DNA from: Pseudomonas taiwanensis
GTDB taxonomy: Bacteria > Pseudomonadota > Gammaproteobacteria > Pseudomonadales > Pseudomonadaceae
Assembly (NCBI RefSeq): GCF_013393345.1
Contig: NZ_QJRF01000073.1
Location: 1-64,000 of the forward strand
Direction: 5' to 3'
DNA: 64,000 nt
Below are positions 17,682 to 26,935 of the stretch, piece by piece. The notes beneath the pieces were generated by a model, which was given only the letters and a program-made list of their open reading frames with translations, searched no databases and was not told where the DNA came from. A program made the translations under genes and the position numbers. Each line of letters begins with the position of its first letter. Position 1 is the stretch's first letter.

Positions 17682-20222
17682 CTACTGCCTATTACCGATG
17701 AACCAGCGGTAATAGGGGTTGTCGCCGTCGCTGCGCGCCAGCTCGCGGACTTCGCGGGCCCAGGCCTGGCGATTGCCGTTGTAAGCGTGCAGCGTCAAGG
17801 CGTAGAAGCGCGCCAGCGAGCGCCATTGGTCGTCCACGGCGCCACGGAAACCGGCGTCCGTGTTCACCAGCAGCGGTGGCGTGCGCAAGGCCAGCAATTC
17901 CGGCAGGACCCGCGTGATTTCCTTGCTACGTACCCAGGGTGCGTACTCGATGCGCGGGTGGTCATCGGTGACCGCAAGTGCATCCCCCGCGAAGCGTTCC
18001 AGCCCGTCACGATCGGTCACCCAGGTGGCCAGCAGGGCCGCGGCGGAATCGACCCCCACTTCTGCCAGCGCCCCAGCGACTTCGGGTTGCTCGAAGCGTT
18101 GACGAATTCGCGTGACATCCAGCTCCTGGGGCTCCAGGGAACCGATCAGCAGCATCTCGTGGAATTCGGTGGTCCACAGCGACGCATGGGGGAACACATC
18201 GAGGAAACTGCGCACCAGGGAGCGGCTGTCATCCAGGTTCTGTGTCGGCAGCGGCAGCCATTGAGCCACGAGGCCGCCGGGCTGCAACCGCGAGGCGGCC
18301 AACTGGTAGAAGTCCCGCGAGTAGAGGTTGACCACCCCGGCTGCCGAGGGGGGTGGCGGCTCCAGGGTGACCAGGTCGTAGCGCTCGGTGCTACGCAGCA
18401 GTTCACGGCGGCCATCGCGCAGACGGATATCCAGGCGGGGGTCGTTCACGGCGTCAAAATTGCCGTGGAACAGCGGCGCGGCAGCCAGCACCTCAGGCAG
18501 CAACTCTGCCACCACAGGTCGTTGCAAGCTGGGGTAACGCAACATGGCGCCAGCGGTGATGCCGGTGCCGAAGCCGATGACCAGCGCCGACCTTGGCTCG
18601 TGACGCTGGATCAGCAGCGGCAGCAAGGCTTGCAGGCGCATGTAGCGCAACGACGGCATGGCATCGCCAGTGTTGGACACACCCTGGATGTACAGGCGGC
18701 TGAATTCGCGCCCCTGCCGTCCCTGGGTCACCACGGCGACGGTGCCACCCCTGCCCTCCTCGTAGAAGGTGATCTGCCCATTGCGCGCGCCGGGCAACAG
18801 TTCCGCCAGACGCTGGGGAGGCGTGAGCATGCCGACAGCCAGCGTCGCCACGGCCACCGCCAGGATCGCCCCGCGCTTGCCCCGGCTGACGTTGGCACCC
18901 CGCCAGGCGGCGATACAGCCCACCAACGCCGCCAGCATTGCGAGCATGGCCAGGGTACGCACCAGGCCCACGCCGGGGACCAGCAGGAAGCCGGTGAGCA
19001 CCACGCCGAGGATGCCACCCAAGGTGTTGAGGGCGACCACCGCCCCCACATCGCGACCGACATGCCCGCTGTCCACCGACAGCCGCAGGGCCAGCGGAAA
19101 GGCAGCGCCGAGCAAGGTCGTCGGTAGAAAGACCATGCACAGCGCCGCTGTGGCGAAGCGCGCGCACATGCCAGCCAGCTCGTTGCCGGTAGCCTGCAGC
19201 ACGAGCATTTCCACCTGGGTCTGGGCGATCACCAGCCAGCGGCCGAGGCCCGCCACTTGCAACAGGGCAATCAGCCCCGCAGCGGCGATCAGCAGTCCGA
19301 ACAGGCCCCAGGGGTCCCGAATCCGGTCGGCACGGCTGGCATATAGGGCGCTACCCAGCACCAGGCCGGTCAGGTAGGTGGCGAGCACCATGGCGAAGGC
19401 GAAGGTGCGAGTGCTCATGAACTGAACGATGGACTGGCTCCAGACCACTTCGTAGCCAAGCGCCACACCGCCCGCGACGCAATACAGGGCGATGGCGAGG
19501 CGCGCCCCAGATGAGCGCGGCATCCGCGAGGTTGTAGACGGCTGCTCCGGCAGATCGTCATTGCGCCGGGTGACCCAGGCGCCGGCTGCGGCCAGTAGGT
19601 TCAGGCAAGCGGCCGCCAACGCGCTCCCAGTCACCCCCAGTTGCGGCAGCAGGACAAAGGCTGCCAGCAAGGTGCCGGCAATGGCGCCGGCGGTGTTGGC
19701 CGCGTATAGCCGCCCACCGGCTTCGCCCAGTTGGCCGTCGGCAGGCGTGAGGGAGCGGACCAGCACCGGCAAGGTGCCGCCCATGAGAAAAGCAGGCAGC
19801 CCTACCAGCAGGAAGGGCAACAGCCAGGCGAGCAGGCCGATCCGGTCTTCCAGTCGTGCGAACAGGCCGGCCGAGTTTGCCAGGGCCAGCGTGGCGGCGA
19901 CGCCCAGGACGGCCACCGCAAGCTCCAGCAAGGCATAGAGGTGCACCGGGCGACGCAGGCGGTCGGCCCAGCGACCGAAGACCAGCCCACCCAGGGCAAG
20001 TCCGGCGAAGAAGGCACTGATGCCGGTGGTGACGGCGTAGACCTCCACCCCCACCACCAGAGAGAGCTGTTTGACCCAGAGCACCTGGTAGACCAGCGCC
20101 GCGCCGCCAGAAACGAACAGCAACGCTGCGGGAATGAGTATCTGCAAGGGAAGCCGTTTGTGGGCATCTTCACGCACCGTGGCTCGGGAACGCGCACGGG
20201 ACGAACTCGCGGCTGAGGACAT
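17682..20222 (-). CDS. Fused MFS-like membrane domain / spermidine synthase-like protein
   Basis: An 846-residue fusion. Residues 25 to about 480 hold roughly 12-14 hydrophobic helices in a major-facilitator-like layout (ALLFVSGGAALVYQVLWVKQ at the start). About residues 500-760 form a Rossmann domain of the spermidine synthase family, with the SAM/dcSAM-binding GFGTG loop (ALVIGFGTGITAG, about residue 545), the acidic strand EL-P and the core DLVTLEPPPPSAAG. In true SpeE the corresponding site is a catalytic D-S-T-D-P-type loop; here it is LEPPPPS, so aminopropyl transfer is doubtful. Such fusions are common in proteobacteria, but their function is not established. The start at 20222 has AAGG 7 bases upstream. 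A terminator separates it from the arylsulfatase. Confidence 0.85.
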   Translation of the reverse strand: MSSAASSSRARSRATVREDAHKRLPLQILIPAALLFVSGGAALVYQVLWVKQLSLVVGVEVYAVTTGISAFFAGLALGGLVFGRWADRLRRPVHLYALLELAVAVLGVAATLALANSAGLFARLEDRIGLLAWLLPFLLVGLPAFLMGGTLPVLVRSLTPADGQLGEAGGRLYAANTAGAIAGTLLAAFVLLPQLGVTGSALAAACLNLLAAAGAWVTRRNDDLPEQPSTTSRMPRSSGARLAIALYCVAGGVALGYEVVWSQSIVQFMSTRTFAFAMVLATYLTGLVLGSALYASRADRIRDPWGLFGLLIAAAGLIALLQVAGLGRWLVIAQTQVEMLVLQATGNELAGMCARFATAALCMVFLPTTLLGAAFPLALRLSVDSGHVGRDVGAVVALNTLGGILGVVLTGFLLVPGVGLVRTLAMLAMLAALVGCIAAWRGANVSRGKRGAILAVAVATLAVGMLTPPQRLAELLPGARNGQITFYEEGRGGTVAVVTQGRQGREFSRLYIQGVSNTGDAMPSLRYMRLQALLPLLIQRHEPRSALVIGFGTGITAGAMLRYPSLQRPVVAELLPEVLAAAPLFHGNFDAVNDPRLDIRLRDGRRELLRSTERYDLVTLEPPPPSAAGVVNLYSRDFYQLAASRLQPGGLVAQWLPLPTQNLDDSRSLVRSFLDVFPHASLWTTEFHEMLLIGSLEPQELDVTRIRQRFEQPEVAGALAEVGVDSAAALLATWVTDRDGLERFAGDALAVTDDHPRIEYAPWVRSKEITRVLPELLALRTPPLLVNTDAGFRGAVDDQWRSLARFYALTLHAYNGNRQAWAREVRELARSDGDNPYYRWFIGNRQ

Positions 20223-20271
20223 CGACTGGCCTTATCGGATTGGCTAACCCGCAGAAGGTAGTTGAAAAGAA

Positions 20272-20295
20272 GGTGCCCGCCAGGAGGCGGGCACC
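20272..20295 (-). terminator. Intrinsic terminator of the arylsulfatase gene
   Basis: Arms GGTGCCCGCC and GGCGGGCACC with a 4-base loop, located 9-32 bases beyond the arylsulfatase stop codon. On the minus strand the stem is followed by TTCTTTTC. Good stem and moderate T tract. Confidence 0.8.
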
Positions 20296-20303
20296 GGGTC
20301 GAT

Positions 20304-21872
20304 CTACTGCTGTTTCATTTTCTCTTCGATTTTCTTGTTCACGTCAGATTGGATCTGGTCGATGCTGAAGCTGGCCGGACGCTGGCTCGGCGGGTACTCG
20401 ACGAAGGTCTGCAGGAACTTCGCCGCCTTCTGGGTCGCCTGCATGAGCAGGTAATCGTTCTTGGTCAGCCAGTCGTAGTACTGGTCAGACACAACGTCAG
20501 CCCGCTCGTAGGGATCCATGCGCAGGTTGAACAGTTTCGGCACCCGCAGGCAGGTGAACGGCTCGCTCCATACCTGCAAGCCACCGGGGGCGCGCTGTTC
20601 GCAATAAACGATCTTCCAATCGCCCATGCGCATGTTCACCAGTTCGCCGTCATCGTTGAAGTAGAAGAACTCGGTACGCGCACTCTTGTCGGTCTTGCCG
20701 GTGAGATAGTCGAGCTGGTTGTAGCCGTCCAGGTGCACCTTGAAGTTCTTGCCACCGACGTCGGTGCCCTTGAGCAGGCGATCCTTGATGTCGGTGTCAC
20801 CCACGGCGGCGAGCAGCGTAGGGAACCAGTCCAGGCCCGAGAACAGCTGGGTGGAGACGCTGTCCGGCTTGATGTGGTTCGGCCAGCGGATCATCGCCGG
20901 CACCCGGAAGGCACCTTCCCAGTTGGAGTTCTTCTCGTTGCGGAACGGCGTGGTCGCCGCGTCCGGCCAGGACCACTGGTTCGGTCCATTGTCGGTGGTG
21001 TAGACCACGATGGTGTTGTCGGTGATCTTCAGGTCGTCCAGGGTCTTGAGCAGCTTGCCCACGTCGCCATCGTGCTCGAGCATGCCGTCGGCGTAGTCGT
21101 TGCCGACCATTCCGCTCTGTCCCTTCATGGATTCGCGCACGTGGGTGAAGGCGTGCATGCGGGTAGTGTTCATCCACACGAAGAACGGCTTGTCGGCCTT
21201 GACCTGCTTGTCGATGAAGTTGATCGCCGCCTGGGTGGTTTCGTCGTCGATGGTTTCCATGCGCTTGCTGGTCAGCGCACCGGTGTCCTCGATCTTACCG
21301 TCGGCGCTGGACTTGATCACGCCGCGAGGCGAAGCGGCCTTGACGAACTCCGCGTCATCCTTGGGCCAGTAGGGACGCTCGGGTTCTTCCTCCGCGTTCA
21401 GGTGATACAGGTTGCCGAAGAACTCATCGAAGCCATGGTTGGTCGGCAGGTACTCGTCCCTGTCGCCCAGGTGGTTCTTGCCGAACTGGCCGGTAGCGTA
21501 GCCGTGGGACTTGAGCACCTGGGCGATGGTGACGTCGCGGGCCTGCAGCCCGACCGGCACACCCGGCATGCCGACCTTGGACAAGCCGGTACGCAAGGTC
21601 GCCTGCCCGGTGATGAAGGTGGAGCGGCCTGCGGTGCAGCTGTTCTCCGCGTAATAGTCGGTGAACATCATGCCTTCCTTGGCGATGCGGTCGATGTTCG
21701 GCGTCTGGTACCCCATCACGCCCTTGCTATAGGCGCTGATGTTGGTCTGCCCGATGTCGTCCCCGAAGATCACCAGGATGTTCGGCTTGTCCGCCGCGTT
21801 TGCGGTACAAATGCCCATTGCCGCCGTCGCGGCCAGGGCAACTGTCGTTATCCATTTTCCACTGCGCTTCAT
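20304..21872 (-). CDS. Periplasmic arylsulfatase with a C-T-A-G-R maturation motif
   Basis: A 522-residue sulfatase of the alkaline phosphatase superfamily. A signal peptide (MKRSGKW, hydrophobic core, ANA cleavage near residue 27) sends it to the periplasm. The metal-binding aspartates are Asp38-Asp39 in ILVIFGDDIG, and the later IVVYTTDNGPNQ supplies further ligands. The residue to be converted to formylglycine is Cys79 in NSCTAGRSTF: C-x-A-x-R rather than the usual C-x-P-x-R. Sulfatases hydrolyse sulfate esters, usually for sulfur supply. No formylglycine-generating enzyme or anSME gene is in the window, so maturation must be supplied elsewhere. The start at 21872 has AAGG 6 bases upstream. 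A periplasmic HAD hydrolase lies upstream in the same orientation. Confidence 0.9.
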   Translation of the reverse strand: MKRSGKWITTVALAATAAMGICTANAADKPNILVIFGDDIGQTNISAYSKGVMGYQTPNIDRIAKEGMMFTDYYAENSCTAGRSTFITGQATLRTGLSKVGMPGVPVGLQARDVTIAQVLKSHGYATGQFGKNHLGDRDEYLPTNHGFDEFFGNLYHLNAEEEPERPYWPKDDAEFVKAASPRGVIKSSADGKIEDTGALTSKRMETIDDETTQAAINFIDKQVKADKPFFVWMNTTRMHAFTHVRESMKGQSGMVGNDYADGMLEHDGDVGKLLKTLDDLKITDNTIVVYTTDNGPNQWSWPDAATTPFRNEKNSNWEGAFRVPAMIRWPNHIKPDSVSTQLFSGLDWFPTLLAAVGDTDIKDRLLKGTDVGGKNFKVHLDGYNQLDYLTGKTDKSARTEFFYFNDDGELVNMRMGDWKIVYCEQRAPGGLQVWSEPFTCLRVPKLFNLRMDPYERADVVSDQYYDWLTKNDYLLMQATQKAAKFLQTFVEYPPSQRPASFSIDQIQSDVNKKIEEKMKQQ

Positions 21873-21980
21873 ATGGCCTTACTCCGTCTTAAGTTGTTGT
21901 GTCGCCACGACTACGTACACGAGAGATACCAACTGCCCGACTAGTGTCCCTGTGTCCCTGCGGTTTCTCGTTAGGGGTGG

Positions 21981-22982
21981 TCAGTTGGTTTCGAAGGGAT
22001 AGACACGGCGCCACTCCGTCGCCATGTCCACCACTGTCCAGTTGCCGGCTTTCGCCGCGTCCAGCGCTTTGTCCAGCCGGCCGATCTTGCTTTCCCGGTC
22101 ATAGGCCCATTCGCGCGTGGCGTCGGTGTGGTGAACCAGTCCGGCGAAGCGCTTGCCCTCCCCGGCCATGGTCCACTGGAGCATCTGCAGGTCGCCGTCG
22201 GAATTGCCGAAGGCGAGGATCGGCCGCCGGCCGATGATGGTGTCGATGCTCACCGGCTTGCCCGGGCCGTCATCGTTGTGCAGGAGCTTGGGCAGACGCT
22301 GGATCGACAACTTGCCGTCCTGGTCCTGGAACTGCGACGCGAAATTGGTGCCGATCACCTGTTCCGGCGGCACGCCATAGACCTCTTCGGCGAAGGCGCG
22401 CATGAAGGCCACTTCACCGCCGGAAACGATGTAGGTCTTGAAGCCATTCACCCGCAGAAACGCCAGCAGTTCCCGCATCGGCTGGAAGATCATCTCGGTA
22501 TAGGGTTTCTGGCTGCGCGGATGCACGGACTTGGCCAGCCAGCTCCGACTGAGGGCGATGAACTCATCGGTACTCATCCCGGTATGGGTAGCGCCGATGA
22601 TCTTCATCATCCCTTCCGTTCCGCTTTCCGCCAGGGCCTTGTGGTCACCTTCGAGTACCGCCTTGAAGGGCTGCTGCTCCTTCCATTCGGGATGCTGCGG
22701 CGCCAGGCGCTTCACCTCATCCATGGCGAACAGCACCTCGAAATACATCGGCTGCTCGCTCCACAAGGTCCCGTCGTTATCGAACACCGCGATGCGTTCG
22801 GCTTCCGGCACGAAGTCCTTGCCCCCTTCCGTGGTCACTGCCGCGACGAAGGCTTCGATGGCCTTGCGAGACGGACCGTCCTTCCAGGAGGGCAAGGGGT
22901 CCTGCGCCTGCGCCAGAAAAGGCAGGACCAGGAGCAATGTGAACCACCAGCGCAAGTTATTCAGAGCAGATGATGGGCGCAT
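21981..22982 (-). CDS. Periplasmic HAD-superfamily hydrolase
   Basis: A 333-residue haloacid-dehalogenase-type hydrolase. Residues 1-26 look like a signal peptide (WWFTLLLVLPFLAQAQ), so it should be periplasmic. The nucleophile motif is at 68-72 in AVFDNDGTLW, followed by motif II in TYIVSGGEVAF and the acidic motif IV in LAFGNSDGDLQML. The GNSDGD form and the helical cap resemble SerB-like phosphoserine phosphatases, so a phosphomonoesterase is the likely activity. The substrate is unknown. It is 108 bases upstream of the arylsulfatase on the same strand and may be co-expressed, which would fit scavenging of phosphate and sulfate esters. The start at 22982 has AAGGAC about 6 bases upstream. 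Confidence 0.85.
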   Translation of the reverse strand: MRPSSALNNLRWWFTLLLVLPFLAQAQDPLPSWKDGPSRKAIEAFVAAVTTEGGKDFVPEAERIAVFDNDGTLWSEQPMYFEVLFAMDEVKRLAPQHPEWKEQQPFKAVLEGDHKALAESGTEGMMKIIGATHTGMSTDEFIALSRSWLAKSVHPRSQKPYTEMIFQPMRELLAFLRVNGFKTYIVSGGEVAFMRAFAEEVYGVPPEQVIGTNFASQFQDQDGKLSIQRLPKLLHNDDGPGKPVSIDTIIGRRPILAFGNSDGDLQMLQWTMAGEGKRFAGLVHHTDATREWAYDRESKIGRLDKALDAAKAGNWTVVDMATEWRRVYPFETN

Positions 22983-23023
22983 GTGACGTCCTTGCTGAGA
23001 GCGATATACCTGGCCCTACCGGC

Positions 23024-24334
23024 TCAGGGTCGGAGCGGTTTCAATCCGTGGCTGGCACGGCCTTTCTTACTCGTTTCAGCTGCCACGCGCCGCACATCGG
23101 GCAATACCTGCGACAGATCGGAAGCTGCTTGATTGTCGGACGGTTCCGACCCGTAGCGAGCCTTGAAGAAGGCTAGCAAACGATTCGCGATACGGTCGGG
23201 CAACGGCTGAGAAAATTCCGACAGTGTCCGACTGCCAGTACTTCGGCGAACCCAAAGGTACAGCCCACCCAGTTGCGCCGGGCGGGCTGCCAACTGCTTT
23301 CGAGCCAGTTGCCAGGCATGCTCGGCGGAGTCCAGCCAGGCCTGCTGGCGGGCCGCTCGCCAACGCCGCCACCCAACCAGCGCGGCGCGCGCCCAGGGGC
23401 GGCCGAAGTACGCAAGCCCGGCCACGAGCGACAGCAGCACGGCCAGCAACAGCCAGTGGCCGGAAACCTTCACCTGGGCTTTCTGCCCCAGGTCGCGCAG
23501 GTCTTCGTTGATGGAGAACGGCGCCTGGTAAGCGCCCTTTGCGGCTTCGATTTCCACTGCCGGCACTGAAATGCTGTGCGCTTCGCCGGTAGTGGCATCC
23601 CACCATTTCAGCTCGATGGCCGGCAGCTCGAAGGTGCCAGCATCACCGATCACGTAGGTCACGGAGTCGTCGCGGGCCCCACCGTTGGTGCCGCCACGGC
23701 CGTCGCTGAGCGGTTGTACCTTGGGCGTCTGAACGTAGCGCTTGAGCCCTTTGACTTCGGCGAACAGGGGCGGCGGGATGAGCATGGCCTGGGCGCCCTC
23801 CGCCTCCACCCGCAGGCGCCGGGTAATGCTGTCGCCCTGCCGCAACGGCTCGTGGGAACGCTGGATGTCCTGGGTGAGCTTCACGCTGCTCGCCACCAGC
23901 CGCTGCTCACCACCCGCGCCCGCCAGGGCCTTGGCCGCGAAGGACAGCGACTGGCCCTTGATCTTCACCGGACCGCTCGCCTGCCCCGGCTGGACCTGGA
24001 ACTCCAGGACCGGGATGTCGAAACGCCGCGCCGTTTGTGGGGTGATCTGGTACGTGTAGCGCAGGCCGAAGAACGTCTTGCCATCGTGCTGCTCGGTCAG
24101 GTGTTGCGCTTCGCCGGTGGGCGGTATCACCAGCGCGCCGGGCAGGTCGAGCTTCGGCAGGACGGGCGCGGCGGTGAACCAGGTGTCTACCAGCAGATCC
24201 ACCTCCAGCGTGACGATTCCGCCAACCACCGCGCCATCCGCCGGAACCAGCCGCTGTTGCACCCGCACTTCGGGCTCGGCCGCTTGCGCCAGCCATGGCA
24301 GGCAGAGCAGCAACAGCCACACCAGCCGCTTCAT
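23024..24334 (-). CDS. batD: BatD-family membrane protein (Bat operon)
   Basis: A 436-residue protein with an N-terminal signal peptide (KRLVWLLLLCLPWLAQA), a long strand-rich periplasmic region (about 20-290) and a transmembrane helix near residues 300-320 (WLLLAVLLSLVAGLAYF), then a basic cytoplasmic tail. This is the BatD (oxygen-tolerance) layout: several Ig-like segments starting VRVQQRLVPADGAVVGGIVTLEV. The correct start is 24334, giving an ATGA overlap with the preceding VWA-TPR gene; the longer frame to 24997 only shadows that gene. Bat proteins form a membrane complex with the MoxR ATPase and are linked to envelope stress and aerotolerance in other bacteria; the molecular activity is unsettled. 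Last gene of the operon. Confidence 0.85.
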   Translation of the reverse strand: MKRLVWLLLLCLPWLAQAAEPEVRVQQRLVPADGAVVGGIVTLEVDLLVDTWFTAAPVLPKLDLPGALVIPPTGEAQHLTEQHDGKTFFGLRYTYQITPQTARRFDIPVLEFQVQPGQASGPVKIKGQSLSFAAKALAGAGGEQRLVASSVKLTQDIQRSHEPLRQGDSITRRLRVEAEGAQAMLIPPPLFAEVKGLKRYVQTPKVQPLSDGRGGTNGGARDDSVTYVIGDAGTFELPAIELKWWDATTGEAHSISVPAVEIEAAKGAYQAPFSINEDLRDLGQKAQVKVSGHWLLLAVLLSLVAGLAYFGRPWARAALVGWRRWRAARQQAWLDSAEHAWQLARKQLAARPAQLGGLYLWVRRSTGSRTLSEFSQPLPDRIANRLLAFFKARYGSEPSDNQAASDLSQVLPDVRRVAAETSKKGRASHGLKPLRP

Positions 24335-25932
24335 TGGGAGGCCTCCTTGGCTTGCTGGCGCGCGGCTTCCTGCAAGGAAAACTTGCGCTTGAGGAACATT
24401 GCCGGGGAAGTGGTCAGGTTGTTCAACCAGACCTGGTCGGATGCGGCCTGGGCCTTGTCCTGCTGCACTTGCTTGCCGCCCTGCGAAGGTGTCTGGTCTT
24501 CCACCACCTTGTCGGGCTTCTCGTTGGGCGTGCCCTCCTGCTGCTGGTCCTCGTAATCCTTCAGCAACGCTTGGGCCAGGGCCAGGTTGGCGGTGGCCTC
24601 GGGGAACTGCGGCTGCTTCGTCAGCGCCTGCTGATAAGCGGCGATGGCCTCGGAAAACTTGAACAGACGGACGTAGGTATTGCCGAGGTAGAAGTACGCG
24701 GTTGCGCTGTCCAGTCGCGCAAAGCTGGCCAGCGCCATTTGGAAATCCGCTGCCTGGTAGGCGGCCAGGCCTTTCCAGTACGGGTCGGTAAAGTGCGCAG
24801 CGGCCCCCGGGTAATGCCCATGCTCGAAGGCCCAGCGTCCTTGCTGGTCGGGCGTGAAGAAGGCATCCGCCAGGGCCCCAGCCTGCGCGGGGGCGGGGGT
24901 TCCGACGAGCGAAACCGCCAGCAGCAACCCGCCCAGCCAGTGCACCTGCCAGCCGCGCCGCACGCAGCACAGGGCGATAAGCGCCAGCGGCCAGCACAGC
25001 CAGTAGCCGGCATCCTTCCAGTGCACTTGTCGGCCATCGCCCTGCACCGCCTGGAAGTGCTGCTGGGCGTGCAGCTCGATCCAGTCGAGGTCGTCGTCAT
25101 TCAGGGTCAGGCTGCCGAGGGGTGCATTGGCTGCGTCGGCAAGACGCTTCAGGCCTTCCTCATCGAAGGTCGCCGCCACCGGGCGGCCGTCGGCGGCAAT
25201 CAGCGGCTGGCCGCGAGCATCCCGTACCAGGCCACCATCCCGACTCCCGACGGCAAGGACGAGCACCTGCAGATCGCCGCCTGCCAGGCGCTTGCCGATT
25301 GCCTCGAACTGGCCGGCGTCGGCACCGTCGGTGACCAGCACCAGGGTGCCGGGGGCCTTTTCCGCATCGAGAATCTTGCGCGCCTCATCGATCACACCCA
25401 GCACGTCCTTGCCCGATTGCGACATCAGGTCGGTGGCCAACGCCTCGACGAAGGTATCCAGTAGCGCCGGGTCTTCGGTGGCGGGTAGCACCAGGTGCGC
25501 CCCGCCGGCGTAGGCAACCAGCGCGGTGCGGGCGCCGGCCCGGCGTTGGATCAGGTCATGCAGCTTGTGCTTGGCGGCGGCGAGCCGCGTGGGTGGCACG
25601 TCGTCGGCATCCATGGATGGCGAGAGGTCGACCGCAAGGATCAGCGGCGCCCGGTTGTCGAGGAAGGCGGGACTGTCCTGTTCCCAGGTCGGCCCCGCTG
25701 CGGCCAGGCCACCGAGTGCCAATAGCGCCCCAAGCAGGTAGACCGGGCGCAGGCGTTGCTGATCTTCCGGGGTAATGAGCAGCCGTTCCATCAGGTGCGG
25801 CGCGATAACACCGTTGAGCTGGCGCTTGAGGTCATGGCGGCGAATCCAGAGCACCGGCAGCAGCACGCCCGGCAGGATCAGCAGCAACCAGAGGGGCCGC
25901 AGGAAGTGGAAGGCACTGAGGTCGATGGTCAT
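24331..25932 (-). CDS. VWA domain protein with TPR repeats (BatB/BatC-type fusion)
   Basis: A 533-residue membrane protein. Two N-terminal helices (about 10-30 and 63-80) anchor a von Willebrand A domain with a complete MIDAS motif DLSPS at 102-106. A third membrane segment follows near residue 310-350. The C-terminal part has TPR repeats (AYFYLGNTYVRLFKFSEAIAAYQQAL), then a Lys/Gln/Glu-rich low-complexity tail. In Bacteroides-type operons BatB (VWA) and BatC (TPR) are separate; here they are fused, as is usual in Pseudomonas. It begins 1 base after the BatA stop and overlaps BatD by 4 bases, so translation is coupled. It probably binds metal-dependent partners in the periplasm or at the membrane. 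Confidence 0.88.
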   Translation of the reverse strand: MTIDLSAFHFLRPLWLLLILPGVLLPVLWIRRHDLKRQLNGVIAPHLMERLLITPEDQQRLRPVYLLGALLALGGLAAAGPTWEQDSPAFLDNRAPLILAVDLSPSMDADDVPPTRLAAAKHKLHDLIQRRAGARTALVAYAGGAHLVLPATEDPALLDTFVEALATDLMSQSGKDVLGVIDEARKILDAEKAPGTLVLVTDGADAGQFEAIGKRLAGGDLQVLVLAVGSRDGGLVRDARGQPLIAADGRPVAATFDEEGLKRLADAANAPLGSLTLNDDDLDWIELHAQQHFQAVQGDGRQVHWKDAGYWLCWPLALIALCCVRRGWQVHWLGGLLLAVSLVGTPAPAQAGALADAFFTPDQQGRWAFEHGHYPGAAAHFTDPYWKGLAAYQAADFQMALASFARLDSATAYFYLGNTYVRLFKFSEAIAAYQQALTKQPQFPEATANLALAQALLKDYEDQQQEGTPNEKPDKVVEDQTPSQGGKQVQQDKAQAASDQVWLNNLTTSPAMFLKRKFSLQEAARQQAKEASQ

Positions 25933-25933
25933 C

Positions 25934-26935
25934 TCAGTGCTCCATTTCCGTCTGGGCCACCGCGCCCCGGGAAACCCGACCGAACAGCGCTGCGAGCAGA
26001 TGGCAAACGCCCAGGAGCAACAGCGCCGCGCCCAGCGGCCACCAGAACAGGTCCCGCTTGGGCTGGTGGCTGAAGGTCTTCACCTTGTGGGGCGTGAGCT
26101 GGTCGAGGGTGGCGTAAACCTGCTGCAGGGCGTCGCGATCACTGGCGCGGAAGAAGCGACCGCCCGTGGTATTGGCGATGTCCTGGAGGGTCTCCAGGTC
26201 CACTTTGGCATCGCCAGTGGCATCGGGGTCGCCGATGCCGATGGTGTGCACGATGATCCCGCGCGCCTTCGCCAGCTTCGCCGCATGGGCGGGGGTGATG
26301 GCGCTGCCGGTGTCGTTACCGTCGGTGAGCAGGATCAACACCTTTTCCTGCTCCTTCGTGGCTTCCAGCAGCTTGATGGTCAGTCCGATGGCATCGCCCA
26401 GGGCGGTATTCGGCCCGGCCATGCCGATGCCGACTTCGTCCAGCAGCACCCGCAGACTGGCGTGATCGAGGGTGAGCGGTGCCTGCGGGTAGGCGCCGGT
26501 ACCGAACACGATCAGGCCGATGCGGTCGTCCTTGCGCCGTTCGATGAAGTCGCGTACCACGCCTTTCACCGCCACCAGGCGATTCACCTGGCGGCCGCTG
26601 GCATCGGTGTAGTCGGTGGTCTCCATGGACTGGGAGATATCGATGGCGAGCATCAGGTCACGGATCGGCTGCTCGTGCTGGATGGCCTTTTCGACAAACA
26701 CCGGTCGCGCGCAGGCCGCTACCAGCAGGGCCCAGACCAGGAGGTTGAGCAGTATTTGCCAGCGCCCTCCCCGCCCCCCGCTGGCCCCCGGCACCTGGCC
26801 GACGGCGCGGCTCATGGCCGAAAAGAACGGTACTCGCAAGGCGCTGCGAGCCTCGCGGTATTCACCCAGATAGCGCCACGCCAACCACGGCAGCGGCAGC
26901 AGGAATAGCACCCAGGGATAGTCAAACTGCCACAT
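25934..26935 (-). CDS. batA: VWA domain protein, BatA-like
   Basis: A 333-residue protein with an N-terminal membrane helix (YPWVLFLLPLPWLAW), a second at about residues 60-78, a VWA domain with the MIDAS motif DISQS at 99-103 and the later metal-binding threonine and aspartate (ILLTDGNDTGS), and a final helix near the C-terminus (WWPLGAALLLLGVCHLLAALF). This is the standard BatA topology. The gene overlaps the end of the DUF4381 gene by 14 bases and is followed after 1 base by the VWA-TPR gene. Two VWA proteins in tandem with MoxR and DUF58 define the Bat operon. The partner it holds is unknown. Confidence 0.88.
   Translation of the reverse strand: MWQFDYPWVLFLLPLPWLAWRYLGEYREARSALRVPFFSAMSRAVGQVPGASGGRGGRWQILLNLLVWALLVAACARPVFVEKAIQHEQPIRDLMLAIDISQSMETTDYTDASGRQVNRLVAVKGVVRDFIERRKDDRIGLIVFGTGAYPQAPLTLDHASLRVLLDEVGIGMAGPNTALGDAIGLTIKLLEATKEQEKVLILLTDGNDTGSAITPAHAAKLAKARGIIVHTIGIGDPDATGDAKVDLETLQDIANTTGGRFFRASDRDALQQVYATLDQLTPHKVKTFSHQPKRDLFWWPLGAALLLLGVCHLLAALFGRVSRGAVAQTEMEH

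Noticed and set aside
24335-24997. N-terminal extension of BatD by 221 residues
   Set aside because: This part is an out-of-frame shadow of the VWA-TPR gene. A signal peptide and ATGA overlap place the true start at 24334.
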